DNA of 64,000 nt from assembly GCF_900112425.1 (NCBI RefSeq), contig NZ_FOLP01000012.1:62001-126000 (forward strand), read 5' to 3'. This DNA is from Variovorax sp. OK212. GTDB taxonomy: Bacteria > Pseudomonadota > Gammaproteobacteria > Burkholderiales > Burkholderiaceae_C. The position numbers and the translations under genes were made by a program. How positions within the stretch are numbered: the first letter of the stretch is position 1; every line of letters starts with the position of its first letter. The notes beneath the pieces are model-generated. The model had not been told where the DNA came from, ran no database searches, and saw only the letters and a list, made by a program, of their open reading frames with translations. Positions 16,369-26,289 of this stretch are shown piece by piece.

Positions 16369-16917
16369 ATGTCCTCGCTCCCCGATTCCTCTGCCGCACT
16401 CGATGTCGCAACCGCATTTCGAGACGCCATGCGTCGCGTTGCGTCCTCGGTCACCCTGATCACCACACGCGATGCGAATGGCGAGCCTCACGGGATGGCC
16501 GCTTCCGCCGTCATTCCGGTGTCCATGGACCCGCCGGCCATCCTGGTGGCGGTGAATCGCACGTCAGGGCTGCATCCTGCGCTCAGCGCACAGGGGCGGT
16601 TCTGCGTGAACCTGCTGGCGGGGGCTCATCACCCCTTGCTGGGCGCGTTCTCGCAGAGTTCGCGCAGAGGCGAGCGCTTCGTTACCGGCGATTGGCAAGA
16701 CAGCTCCGACTCGCTCCCTTGCCTGACCTCGGCACTTGCCGCGGTCTCCTGCGAAGTCGACCAGCGCGTCGAGTACGCGACCCACACTTTGTTCATCGGT
16801 CGCGTCACGGCCGTGCAACTGGCAGAGGGCCAATCGGACCCGCTCGTCTGGTTCGACGGAGCGGGCGTGGCCGTTTCGAGCCGCTGCAAGGCCGCTGCGG
16901 AACAAGCCGTGGCCTGA
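16369..16917 (+). CDS. Flavin reductase (HpaC/RutF-like)
   Basis: A 182-residue FMN-binding split-barrel flavin reductase. It opens AFRDAMRRVASSVTLITTRD and contains the family signature GMAASAVIPVSMDPPAILVA, then FCVNLLAGAHHPLLGAFSQ. These enzymes make reduced FMN for a partner monooxygenase. The start at 16369 is supported by CAGGAGA at 16352-16358. The luciferase-like monooxygenase begins 63 bp downstream, making a two-component pair controlled by the sigma-54 promoter just upstream. Confidence 0.88.
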   Translation: MSSLPDSSAALDVATAFRDAMRRVASSVTLITTRDANGEPHGMAASAVIPVSMDPPAILVAVNRTSGLHPALSAQGRFCVNLLAGAHHPLLGAFSQSSRRGERFVTGDWQDSSDSLPCLTSALAAVSCEVDQRVEYATHTLFIGRVTAVQLAEGQSDPLVWFDGAGVAVSSRCKAAAEQAVA

Positions 16918-16980
16918 GTCTTTCCATGTTCCCCGCGCGGCATCCGCTGCGCTTTTCAACCCTGCAAAAAAGGAGACTTC

Positions 16981-18081
16981 ATGAAACTCGGATTGTTCGG
17001 CATGCCTCTGCATCCACCCGCCCGGCCCAAGTCGGAAAGCTTCACGGAAACTACCGAGAAGATCGTGTACGCCGATGAAATCGGCTTCGACGAGGTGTGG
17101 ATCGGTGAGCATATTTCCTGCACGACGGAGCCGATCTCGTCACCCCTCATCTTCCTTGCGTCACTGATCCACCAGACCAAGCGCATCCGCTTCGGAACGG
17201 GCGTCATCGCCTTGCCGAACCACCATCCGGCCGTGGTGGCCGCAGAGATTGCACAGTTCGATCACATGAGCAAAGGACGCCTGATGTTCGGCATCGGCCC
17301 CGGTGGCCTGGCCAGCGACATGGAGTTGTTCGAAGTGCTCGATGGTGCGTATCGCACCGAGCGCATGATGGAATCGATCGACACGATCCTCAAGCTCTGG
17401 TCGCAGGACCCGCCCTACGATATCCAGGGAAAGCACTGGAAGATCTCTCTGAAGGACATGGTCATCCCCGAGCTGGGCGTGGGCTTCATGCCCAAGCCGT
17501 ACCAGCTCCCGCACCCCGAGATCTCGATGACCGCGATGTCGCCGTTCTCCGACAGCGTGAAGACGGCTGCAGCGCGCGGGTTCGGCGCGATGAGCGCCAA
17601 CTTCTGTCCGGAGTATGTGATTGCCAGTCACTGGAAAAAGTATGTCGAGGGGTGCGAGTCCGCGGGCCGCGAACCCACCGGGAATGACTGGCGGGTCGCC
17701 CGAAACATCGTCATTGCTGCCAGTGATGCTGAAGCCCGTGAGCGGGTGATGGATCCGGCCGGCAGCAACTACTACTACTTCGACTATTTGTGGCGTGTTC
17801 TCAAGTCCGTGAACTACACGGCTGTCATGAAGGACGACCCCAAGCAGCCCGACGACGCCGTGACCGTTGAGCAACTCATCGAGAGCATGGTGATCTACGG
17901 ATCTCCCGGCACCGTGGCGGACAAGCTGGTGGCGTTCCGCGAACGCACGGGGCCATTCCATGGACTGATGATGGCATCGATGGACGGATCCGGCGTCAAC
18001 CGCGAATGGGAATGGGAGACCATGCGCAGGCTTGCACAGGACGTGATGCCGAAGGTGCGCAAGGCGTCTGCGCGGGGCTGA
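16981..18081 (+). CDS. LLM-class flavin-dependent monooxygenase
   Basis: A 366-residue bacterial luciferase-family (TIM-barrel, reduced-FMN) oxidoreductase. The opening KLGLFGMPLHPP, then EIGFDEVWIGEHISCTTEPI, FGTGVIALPNHHPAVVAAEI and RLMFGIGPGGLASDMELF are family hallmarks. AAAAAAGGAGACTTC precedes the ATG. With the adjacent flavin reductase it forms a two-component monooxygenase that could hydroxylate or Baeyer-Villiger-oxidise an organic substrate. Its place between the salicylate island and a dedicated sigma-54 activator suggests it feeds that island, but the substrate is unknown. Confidence 0.88.
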   Translation: MKLGLFGMPLHPPARPKSESFTETTEKIVYADEIGFDEVWIGEHISCTTEPISSPLIFLASLIHQTKRIRFGTGVIALPNHHPAVVAAEIAQFDHMSKGRLMFGIGPGGLASDMELFEVLDGAYRTERMMESIDTILKLWSQDPPYDIQGKHWKISLKDMVIPELGVGFMPKPYQLPHPEISMTAMSPFSDSVKTAAARGFGAMSANFCPEYVIASHWKKYVEGCESAGREPTGNDWRVARNIVIAASDAEARERVMDPAGSNYYYFDYLWRVLKSVNYTAVMKDDPKQPDDAVTVEQLIESMVIYGSPGTVADKLVAFRERTGPFHGLMMASMDGSGVNREWEWETMRRLAQDVMPKVRKASARG

Positions 18082-18174
18082 CACGCAGTTCCGCCAGCGT
18101 GACACCAGGGGGCAAAGGATGCAGAATCCTTCGACAAGGGCCGGCTCCAGGCCCCCTGCAGGAGACAACGCGCT

Positions 18175-20064
<1,890 letters not shown>

Positions 20065-20145
20065 TACGCCTAGATGTCGAAAAAGCGTGACCGTCGCCGG
20101 CTCGGTTTGCAGGAGAAGGCAATTTCGATGGCTGCCTCTGGCAAC

Positions 20146-20442
20146 TCAGCGACCGTTGGATCGGTCTGAGCGTTTGAGGATGCTTTCCCGTTCGGTGGGA
20201 TTCAAGCTTCCCGACGAGACCACTCCACCAGCACGCACTGACAGCGTTCGGGCTGCCACGCCTAGTCGTTCGGTCACTTCTGGAATTGACTTTCGCTGAA
20301 TCTGGTCGATCCGCTCGGCATAGGGCACTGTGAGGGCCGCAATGGCACACTCCAGAGTATCGAGAATGGGATAACTGATTGCGTAGAGACTGCGGACTGC
20401 TCGCGTGGACGAGCCAGTAAATGAAGGCGGCATATCGAGCAA
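20146..20442 (-). pseudogene. Remnant of an IclR-family regulator (C-terminal part)
   Basis: The translated stretch ISYPILDTLECAIAALTVPY, then AERIDQIQRKSIPEVTERLG and VAARTLSVRAGG matches the end of the IclR effector domain. The N-terminal HTH and most of the ligand domain are absent, and sequence upstream (20443-20560) is not IclR-like. It faces the sigma-54 activator gene tail to tail. It marks an old breakpoint at the edge of the scar region. The rest of 20065-20707 holds nothing else recognised. Confidence 0.6.
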
Positions 20443-20707
20443 TTGAGCTCCTTGGTCTGGCAGGCTGTGTTGGGGACAGCGGTTGCACGAAACAAGACGA
20501 CAAGTATCGTTTCACAGAACTCCTGCACGGACTTCACTCTGACTTCACTTGGGTCACGCACACTGACTCTCGACAGTGGTTCGGCGCTGGTAGAGGCCAG
20601 GGAGAAAAAAGCCGCTCAGGGAACCGCCTCGATGCCGACCGCTGTCGCTTTTCATGCGCAGGCTCGCAGAAAGCATCAGCGCTGCAATGGGACGGCACAA
20701 TGCGTCC

Positions 20708-21145
20708 ATGCCAAACATCGCCTCGATCCTCAAAGCCGAGATCTCCCGCGTTGCTCGCAAAGAAGTGCGCGCCGAGATCGAAACGCTCAAGAAGGCATCC
20801 GTCACGCATCGCGCGTCGATTGCCGAGCTACGTCGCCAAGTGAATGCGCTCGAGAAGGAACTGCGCCGTGTTGCGAAGGGAGCGACGCGCCCCGCCACGG
20901 TGCCCGATTCGGACCATGAAGCAGCAACGGGGACGAAGCGCCGATTCAGCGCAACCAGGTTGGCGGCACATCGCGCAAAGCTTGGACTTTCCGCAGCGAG
21001 TTATGGGCAGTTGGTTGGCGTGTCCGGGCAGACGATCTACCACTGGGAACAGGGCAAGGCACGTCCGCGGGCGGCGCAACTCGAAAGTCTTGCGGCAGTG
21101 CGAGACCTCGGTGCACGCGAAGTTGCGGAGCGCCTAAGCTGTTGA
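20708..21145 (+). CDS. XRE-type helix-turn-helix protein with coiled coil
   Basis: A 145-residue protein starting MPNIASILKAEISRVARKE at 20708. Residues ~10-60 are a charged heptad-like helix (AEIETLKKASVTHRASIAEL). The C-terminal half is an XRE/Cro-type HTH (LAAHRAKLGLSAASYGQLVG, then SGQTIYHWEQGKARPR). Small proteins of this build are common in Burkholderiales genomes as DNA-binding proteins of unknown role. It lies between the IclR remnant and the IS element. Confidence 0.7.
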   Translation: MPNIASILKAEISRVARKEVRAEIETLKKASVTHRASIAELRRQVNALEKELRRVAKGATRPATVPDSDHEAATGTKRRFSATRLAAHRAKLGLSAASYGQLVGVSGQTIYHWEQGKARPRAAQLESLAAVRDLGAREVAERLSC

Positions 21146-21490
21146 TTGCTGCTGAAAATTGACCCAGGCAGAGCCAGACTGATCGAGGTCAATCGCGAGA
21201 TCGTCGATGCGGCAGTTGGACTCGCAGCTCTGCTGAATGAGCGCACTGACTTGAAGAATGGCTCGGGGTTTTCCTGCGATACCCTTTATCACCCGGTGGA
21301 TGCATTGCACGCCGCTGCGCATGGCAACTACAGCTACAGGAATTGGGTGCAGGCGAAGCTGCAGGCCATCAGGGGGCAGTTCGACCTCAAGTACTGGCCT
21401 TCTCTAGGCGAGGTCATTCAGGCCATTGCGGATGACGCTTTGCGCGCCGAGCCTGTGCCGCATGATTCAGTGACTGGAGCCTGGTTCTAA
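21146..21490 (+). CDS. Hypothetical protein, TTG start
   Basis: A 114-residue frame directly abutting the HTH gene stop, beginning with TTG. It contains no domain I recognise; notable stretches are DTLYHPVDALHAAAHGNYSY and KLQAIRGQFDLKYWPSLGEV. The lack of an ATG and of a ribosome site leave open that it is a fragment of a longer, disrupted gene. Coding is not certain. Confidence 0.4.
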   Translation: MLLKIDPGRARLIEVNREIVDAAVGLAALLNERTDLKNGSGFSCDTLYHPVDALHAAAHGNYSYRNWVQAKLQAIRGQFDLKYWPSLGEVIQAIADDALRAEPVPHDSVTGAWF

Positions 21491-21542
21491 AAAGGCCCTC
21501 GAACCCACGCCAATACTCACTTTTCCCATCTCATCTGTTCTT

Positions 21543-21565
21543 TGGGTACACCGCTGGGTACACCG
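21543..21565. repeat. Two tandem copies of TGGGTACACCG
   Basis: TGGGTACACCG occurs at 21543-21553 and again at 21555-21565, 18 bp left of the IS element. Short tandem GTACACC repeats of this kind are seen near integrase-targeted sites, but no integrase or tRNA is present here, so its role is open. Confidence 0.45.
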
Positions 21566-21580
21566 GACTGATTGAATGGG

Positions 21581-22675
21581 CTAGTGTGCTGTCCCGTTAA
21601 TTCGCCCGCATAGGCGGGAGAGTTTTTCGAGGATGGAATCTGCGGTAGCCGTCCACGCGAACGGTTTGCAGGCCTCGTTGTAGTGACTGACGAACGTGTC
21701 GATCTTGTTCGTCAGTTCCTTGACGCTTTTGAACGATCCGCGGCGTATCGCCTTGTCGGTGATGATCCCAAAGAAGCGCTCCACCTGATTGAGCCAGCTC
21801 GAGTAGGTTGGGACGAAGTGCATGTGCCAACGTGGCCGCTGCGCCAGCCAGGCGCGCACCTTCGGGTGCTTGTGGCTGGCGTAGTTGTCCACGATGCAGT
21901 GCACGTCCAGTGCCGGCGGCACCGCCTTGTCGATCTCACGCAGGAACGCCAAGAACTCCTGGTGCCGATGGCGAGGCTTGCAACTGGCCAGCACGGAGCC
22001 ATTGAGCACATTCAACGCCGCGAACAGTGTCGTCGTGCCATGTCGCACATAGTCGTGTGTGACACCTTCAACGTAGCCGAATCCCATCGGCAGCATCGGC
22101 TGAGTTCTCTCCAGCGCCTGGCATTGGCTCTTCTCGTCGACGCACAGCACCAAGGCGTTCTCGGGCGGGTTGAGGTATAGACCCACCACGTCGCGCAGCT
22201 TTTCGATGAACAGCGGATCTGTTGAGAGCTTGAAGCTCTCAACGCGATGCGGCTTGAGCTGGAACGCCTGGAGGTAGCGGGCCACCGTCGTCTTGCTGAT
22301 CCCGGTCTCGGCCGCCAGACCACGAGTGCTCCAGTGCGTCGAGCCATCCGCAGGCTTGGTATGCAGCGTCGTGTTGATCAGCCCGGCAACGCGATCGTCA
22401 TCGACCGTGCGCGGGCGGCCAGGCCGAAGTTCGTCATACAGCCCCGTGATTCGCTCGCGCGCATATCGCAGTCGCCACCTCGTCACCGTGCCACGGTTGA
22501 TCCCTAGCGCCTGTGCCACGTCTGTGCTGGCCTTTCCGGGCCCCTCACACGCCAGCACGATGCGCGCTCTCAGCGCCAGCGCCGCCGGCAGCGAGCGTGA
22601 TCGAGCCATCGATGTCAGCTCGGCGCGCTCATCGTCGGTCAGCGCAATTTCGGTCCGCGTATGGGCATTGGGCAT
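21581..22675 (-). CDS. IS630-family transposase
   Basis: A 364-residue DDE transposase. An N-terminal HTH region is visible (VAQALGINRGTVTRWRLRYA, GLAAETGISKTTVARYLQAF). The DDE domain shows LVLCVDEKSQCQALERTQP (first Asp), VHCIVDNYASHKHPKVRAWL (second Asp) and HFVPTYSSWLNQVERFFGII (Glu), the classical IS630 pattern. The coding frame appears intact. Its TAG stop (21583-21581) lies outside the IS end and is made from the target TA plus the next base. Confidence 0.93.
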   Translation of the reverse strand: MPNAHTRTEIALTDDERAELTSMARSRSLPAALALRARIVLACEGPGKASTDVAQALGINRGTVTRWRLRYARERITGLYDELRPGRPRTVDDDRVAGLINTTLHTKPADGSTHWSTRGLAAETGISKTTVARYLQAFQLKPHRVESFKLSTDPLFIEKLRDVVGLYLNPPENALVLCVDEKSQCQALERTQPMLPMGFGYVEGVTHDYVRHGTTTLFAALNVLNGSVLASCKPRHRHQEFLAFLREIDKAVPPALDVHCIVDNYASHKHPKVRAWLAQRPRWHMHFVPTYSSWLNQVERFFGIITDKAIRRGSFKSVKELTNKIDTFVSHYNEACKPFAWTATADSILEKLSRLCGRINGTAH

Positions 22676-22742
22676 GAGGGCATCTCCAAGGATGCCTCAA
22701 CCCATGCAGTTCTTGTGCCTGCGAATTAACGGGACAGCACAC
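21584..22742. mobile_element. IS630-family insertion sequence, 1159 bp
   Basis: The ends are perfect inverted repeats starting GTGTGCTGTCCCGTTAATTC (21584-21605 and 22721-22742, 22 bp). Each is flanked by TA (21582-21583 and 22743-22744), the dinucleotide duplicated by this family, within CTAG on both sides. One intact transposase gene fills the element. Identical ends suggest recent insertion. Confidence 0.92.
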
Positions 22743-22904
22743 TAGTGGAAACGAACCACCAAGCTTGCAGTGATTATCCCACAGCCTCCCAAAATCAGCT
22801 GCTGCGCAGTATGGACGAGAAAAACCAGGAACACATCGCCCCATTGCTTACGATCTGGCGCTTCGGCGCCGTCGAAAACCAAAACCGATACCGCAGCCCA
22901 AAAC

Positions 22905-22937
22905 AAAGCCCCGCCGGCAGCACGCCGACGGGGCTTT
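22905..22937 (-). terminator. Rho-independent terminator after ohr
   Basis: AAAGCCCCG.CGGC and GCCG.CGGGGCTTT form a GC-rich stem with a five-base loop. On the minus strand it is followed by TTTGTTTTGG. It lies 19 bp beyond the ohr stop. The 22745-22904 stretch between it and the IS shows no supported gene. Confidence 0.75.
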
Positions 22938-22955
22938 CTGTTTCTGGAGCGGCGC

Positions 22956-23372
22956 TCAGGCGAGCGTGATCGTCACGTCGATGTTGCCGCGGGTCGCGTT
23001 GGAATAGGGGCAGACCTGGTGCGCGGAGTCCACCAACGCCTGGGCCTGTGCGCGGTCCATGCCGGGCAGGTGCACGGTCAGGCGCGCGGCGACGCCATAG
23101 GCCTGGCCCACGGGGCCGAGGTCCACCTCGGCGTCCACCGCCACATCAGCCGGCACCGCCAACTTCAACCTCCCGCCCACGGCCTTGAGGGCGCCAATGA
23201 AGCAGGCGGAGTAACCGGCGGCGAACAGCTGTTCGGGGTTTGTGCCGTTGCCGGGTGCGCCGGGCGGGGTGTGGGTTACAGCCAGGCGGCCGTCGTCGGA
23301 GCGCGAGGCGCCGTCGCGGCCCCCTGTGGTGTGGGTGCGGGCGGTGTAGAGGACTTTGTCAAGGGAAGCCAT
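22956..23372 (-). CDS. ohr: Organic hydroperoxide resistance protein (Ohr/OsmC family)
   Basis: A 138-residue thiol peroxidase that reduces organic hydroperoxides. Both redox cysteines are in place: AGYSACFIGAL and HQVCPYSNATRGNIDV. The opening LDKVLYTARTHTTGGRDG is typical of Ohr. Codon use is much more GC-rich than the acyl-CoA operon to its right. The MarR-type regulator normally next to ohr is represented only by a decayed tail upstream (23440-23545). Confidence 0.92.
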   Translation of the reverse strand: MASLDKVLYTARTHTTGGRDGASRSDDGRLAVTHTPPGAPGNGTNPEQLFAAGYSACFIGALKAVGGRLKLAVPADVAVDAEVDLGPVGQAYGVAARLTVHLPGMDRAQAQALVDSAHQVCPYSNATRGNIDVTITLA

Positions 23373-23439
23373 GATGGTGGGGGTCTTTGGGTGGGGATTT
23401 GTGGAGGAAACGGGTGGTTGAAAGAACCGGGGGGCGGGC

Positions 23440-23545
23440 TCAGGCCGTGAGCCGCTTGGGCAGCGCTTGCACCTAGCGCGCGAGCGCCAGGCCCTCGGCC
23501 AGGTCGAACTGCGAGGCCCGCAGCACGCAGCCCGGGATGTGCTGG
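23440..23545 (-). pseudogene. Possible decayed 3' end of an OhrR/MarR-type regulator
   Basis: The minus-strand frame reads PGCVLRASQFDLAEGLALAR, then an in-frame TAG, then VQALPKRLTA and a stop. The pattern (xLxLAEGxALxRxxxxLxxRL) fits the last helix of OhrR-like MarR proteins, and the site next to ohr is where ohrR usually sits. The rest is cut off by the acyl-CoA operon at about 23550. The match is short, so this is tentative. Confidence 0.4.
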
Positions 23546-23567
23546 GGGGGCGGACCTTGGGGACGAA

Positions 23568-24218
23568 CTATCTCGCGGCACGAGCCTTCGCTACCTGGGC
23601 ACGTCTTGCTGGAGCGTAGGGTTCCTGACCAAGAGCGGTGTAGAGGGCAAGCGAAACGTCATGGTGTTCGGCCAGGCCGGTCCGTTCCAACAACGAAATG
23701 GGGCCCTCAGGGTAGCCAAGGCCAAGGCAAAGTGTTTTGTCAAGATCGTCTGCGCTGGCAAGGCGTTCATCCAAGCGACGCAGCGCCGCGTTGAAATAGG
23801 GCCTGATCAAGCGGTTGATGATTCGACCAGGGAAATCCCCACAAACTGCGACCTTGAAGCCAGCGCTCTCAAAAGCGGACTTGGCCGCCTGCAAAGCAGT
23901 TTCCTGTGTGCCTGGTTGACGCACGAGTTCAATCAACTGCGTGGGATCTGCCGTCCCGAGCCGGAAGCGTGCGAAACCGACGACATTGGTGCCCTCGAGT
24001 CCTCGGGACTCGCCCGTGTACTCCCCCAGGCACTCGTTGCCCAGCTCGATCGCCACGAAAGGGCATGCAACGAGCTCTCCAGCATCGCGCAACGCGGTGC
24101 CAGCATCGCTGCCGATAAAAACACGTGAGGCGCCTTGAGAGTCGCTTTGCTCCAGGAACGGATGCGCGACTGGAAAGGAACGGCTCTCGCCGGCGCAGAA
24201 AACGCGGTACTTGCTCAT
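23568..24218 (-). CDS. Stand-alone 3-hydroxyacyl-CoA dehydrogenase C-terminal-type protein
   Basis: A 216-residue protein beginning MSKYRVFCAGESRSF at the ATG 4 bp after the stop of the dehydrogenase at 24223. It has no NAD-binding GxGxxG motif. Its second half (FPGRIINRLIRPYFNAALRR, then DDLDKTLCLGLGYPEGPISL) is the helical 3-hydroxyacyl-CoA dehydrogenase C-terminal domain. It corresponds to the last ~200 residues of the fused 502-residue enzyme at 48304. It is the last gene of the operon and may pair with the neighbouring full-length dehydrogenase or act in CoA-substrate binding. Function alone is uncertain. Confidence 0.75.
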   Translation of the reverse strand: MSKYRVFCAGESRSFPVAHPFLEQSDSQGASRVFIGSDAGTALRDAGELVACPFVAIELGNECLGEYTGESRGLEGTNVVGFARFRLGTADPTQLIELVRQPGTQETALQAAKSAFESAGFKVAVCGDFPGRIINRLIRPYFNAALRRLDERLASADDLDKTLCLGLGYPEGPISLLERTGLAEHHDVSLALYTALGQEPYAPARRAQVAKARAAR

Positions 24219-24222
24219 GAAT

Positions 24223-25098
24223 TCAGGCTCCGTACATCTTGCTGTCGGCATAGTCGTGGAAACCACGGCCGGATTTTTTTCCTAGACGATTGGCAGCAAT
24301 CATCCGTTTGACCAGAGGTGGGCAGGCCGCACGGGGCTCGTTGGTGATGCCGTACATCGCCTCACACAAGAGCTTTTGCGTGTCCATGCCAACGAGGTCA
24401 AGCAATTCCATGGGCCCCATGGCATATCCCATTGCCGTTTTGATCGCGAGATCGATATCCGCAGGGGTTGCCACACCTTGCTCAACTAGGCGAATCGCGT
24501 CGTTGTTGAATGGGATGAGGAAGTAGTTCAGCACGAAACCCGGCGTGTCTTGCGTCTTCACCGGCTTTTGACCGAGTGCTTCGCATACAGCCCACGCAGC
24601 TGCAAAGGTTTCATCGGATGTCGCCATGCCTGGCGACATCTCAACCAGTTTCATCAGCTGCGCCGGAAGACAAAAGTGCATGCCAACAAATCGGTCCGGT
24701 CTTCCGGAGCCGCCAGCAATCTCGGTGATGCTGATGGTTGACGTGTTGCTTGCGAAGATGGTGTGGGGCGCACACAACTTGTCCAGTTTGCTGAACAAGT
24801 CATGCTTGACGGGCAGGCTTTCAAAGACCGCCTCGATGACCAGATCGCAATCAGAAAAATCGGCCAGGTCTGTGGTGCCTTGCCACTGGGCCATGATTTG
24901 TGGAAGCTTGTCAGCTTCAAGCTTGCCGCGCTCGACACTTTTCCGTAGAAAGGCTTCGGTCTGCTGACGAGCCCGATCAACGGCATCCTGTTTGAGATCA
25001 AAAAGGCGTGTGCGGAAGCCTGCTCGTGCACATACGATTGCGATGCCTGCACCCATGGTGCCGCCGCCCGCAATGCCAATGGTTTTGATGTTTTGCAT
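24223..25098 (-). CDS. 3-hydroxyacyl-CoA (3-hydroxybutyryl-CoA) dehydrogenase
   Basis: A 291-residue NAD-dependent dehydrogenase of the FadB/Hbd type. NAD motif GIAGGGTMGAGIAIVCARAG, catalytic region SNTSTISITEIA then RFVGMHFCLPAQLMKLVEM (His in place), and the C-terminal domain GFVLNYFLIPFNNDAIRLVE with KSGRGFHDY. The start at 25098 follows an upstream GAAAG-like site. It would oxidise a 3-hydroxyacyl-CoA in beta-oxidation of the ring-opened product of this operon. It is one of three such dehydrogenases in the window. Confidence 0.9.
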   Translation of the reverse strand: MQNIKTIGIAGGGTMGAGIAIVCARAGFRTRLFDLKQDAVDRARQQTEAFLRKSVERGKLEADKLPQIMAQWQGTTDLADFSDCDLVIEAVFESLPVKHDLFSKLDKLCAPHTIFASNTSTISITEIAGGSGRPDRFVGMHFCLPAQLMKLVEMSPGMATSDETFAAAWAVCEALGQKPVKTQDTPGFVLNYFLIPFNNDAIRLVEQGVATPADIDLAIKTAMGYAMGPMELLDLVGMDTQKLLCEAMYGITNEPRAACPPLVKRMIAANRLGKKSGRGFHDYADSKMYGA

Positions 25099-25108
25099 GG
25101 GTTTTCTT

Positions 25109-26275
25109 TCAACGTTGAAGGAAGCTGCGACCAACAAGCTGGCGGTGAACTTGGTTGGTGCCCTCCCATATCTGAGTAATCTTGGCATCGCGCATGAGAC
25201 GCTCCATTCGGTAGTCTTTGCAGTAGCCATAGCCACCCAGAAGTTGGACACCTTCTGTCGCCATGCGCATGGCCAGGTCCGTGGCACGATATTTGAGGAT
25301 GGAGGCGTCAATGCCAAAGTCCTGCTCACCCGCATCAACACGTGCGGCAAGCTGCCACAGCCAGCTTTCAATGAGTACGAGTTCTGACGCGAGATCGGCA
25401 AGGAGGAACTGGATGCCTTGAAACTCAAGAATGCGTTTCCCGGACTGCTTGCGCTCGTTGATGTAGTTCACCGCATCCTCGAAGGCCGCTCGTGCTATGC
25501 CCAAACCATGGGCTGCAACACTGGGACGCGACTTGTTCAGCGAGGCAAATAGGATTTTTAAGCCGTCGCCCGGTTCGCGCAAAAGGTTCGAGCGTGGAAC
25601 GCGGCAATTGTCGAAGGCAAGCGACGCTGTGCTGGACGCGCGCGTGCCCATTTTTTCTTCCAGCCGCACCACCGACAAGCCAGGCGTTCCCTTTTCGAGG
25701 ATGAGGACAGAGATGCTCTCCTTGGCTCCGGCAATACCGTCCCACTTGCCAAAAAGAAGAAATAGGTCAGCGACATCGCCGTTTGTGATGAAGGTCTTGC
25801 TTCCATTGATGACGATCTCATCGCCATCCTCCCGGAAAGTGGTCTTCATGCCTGTTGCGTCGGAGCCTGCTCCAGGTTCGGTGATTGCCAAAGCGGCCAA
25901 GCCACCTCCTGCGATCCGAGGCAGCAATCGCGATTTCTGTTCCTCGCTGCCCCAATCGATTAGGGGTTTCATCGCATGGTAGTTCGTCGCCCAGACAATC
26001 CCCGTGGAGGCGCATGCCTTGCTGATCTCTCTCACACAGGTCAGATAAGCTGTGTAAGACAGTTGTGCTCCGCCGTACGCCTCAGGGATGAACATGGCAT
26101 TGAGCCCAAGTTCATTGATAGCGCGAACGTTCTCCCAAGGGAACTCACAAGAACGGTCCGCATGCTCGGCACGCGGGGCGATCTGCTTCGCGGCAAGCGA
26201 TTGAACGCTGTCAAACAGCATGCGCTCATCGCTGGTCAGCGAGATGCTCTTGTCGAGGCGTTCTAAAACGTTCAT
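25109..26275 (-). CDS. Acyl-CoA dehydrogenase, AliB-like candidate
   Basis: A 388-residue FAD acyl-CoA dehydrogenase starting at 26275 behind AGGAGA. It has all three domains: N-terminal helices, the FAD-contact segment LAITEPGAGSDATGMKT then FITNGDVADLFLLF, and the C-terminal KITQIWEGTNQVHRQLVGRS with the Glu of the short-chain type catalytic position. In the cyclohexanecarboxylate pathway this position is filled by AliB, which makes cyclohex-1-ene carboxyl-CoA. That substrate is inferred from gene content. ETF encoded at 38393-40104 would be the electron acceptor. Confidence 0.88.
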   Translation of the reverse strand: MNVLERLDKSISLTSDERMLFDSVQSLAAKQIAPRAEHADRSCEFPWENVRAINELGLNAMFIPEAYGGAQLSYTAYLTCVREISKACASTGIVWATNYHAMKPLIDWGSEEQKSRLLPRIAGGGLAALAITEPGAGSDATGMKTTFREDGDEIVINGSKTFITNGDVADLFLLFGKWDGIAGAKESISVLILEKGTPGLSVVRLEEKMGTRASSTASLAFDNCRVPRSNLLREPGDGLKILFASLNKSRPSVAAHGLGIARAAFEDAVNYINERKQSGKRILEFQGIQFLLADLASELVLIESWLWQLAARVDAGEQDFGIDASILKYRATDLAMRMATEGVQLLGGYGYCKDYRMERLMRDAKITQIWEGTNQVHRQLVGRSFLQR

Positions 26276-26289
26276 AACTTGATGTCTCC

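Noticed and set aside
20274..20561. 95-codon minus-strand frame overlapping the IclR remnant
   Set aside because: Different frame from the IclR-like sequence and no family features; taken as chance.
21543..21565. Tandem TGGGTACACCG as an integrase attachment site
   Set aside because: No integrase gene, tRNA or second copy at the far side was found, so only the repeat is reported.
22745..22969. 74-codon plus-strand frame beginning GTG right after the IS element
   Set aside because: No ribosome site, no recognisable domain, and it runs through the ohr terminator hairpin.
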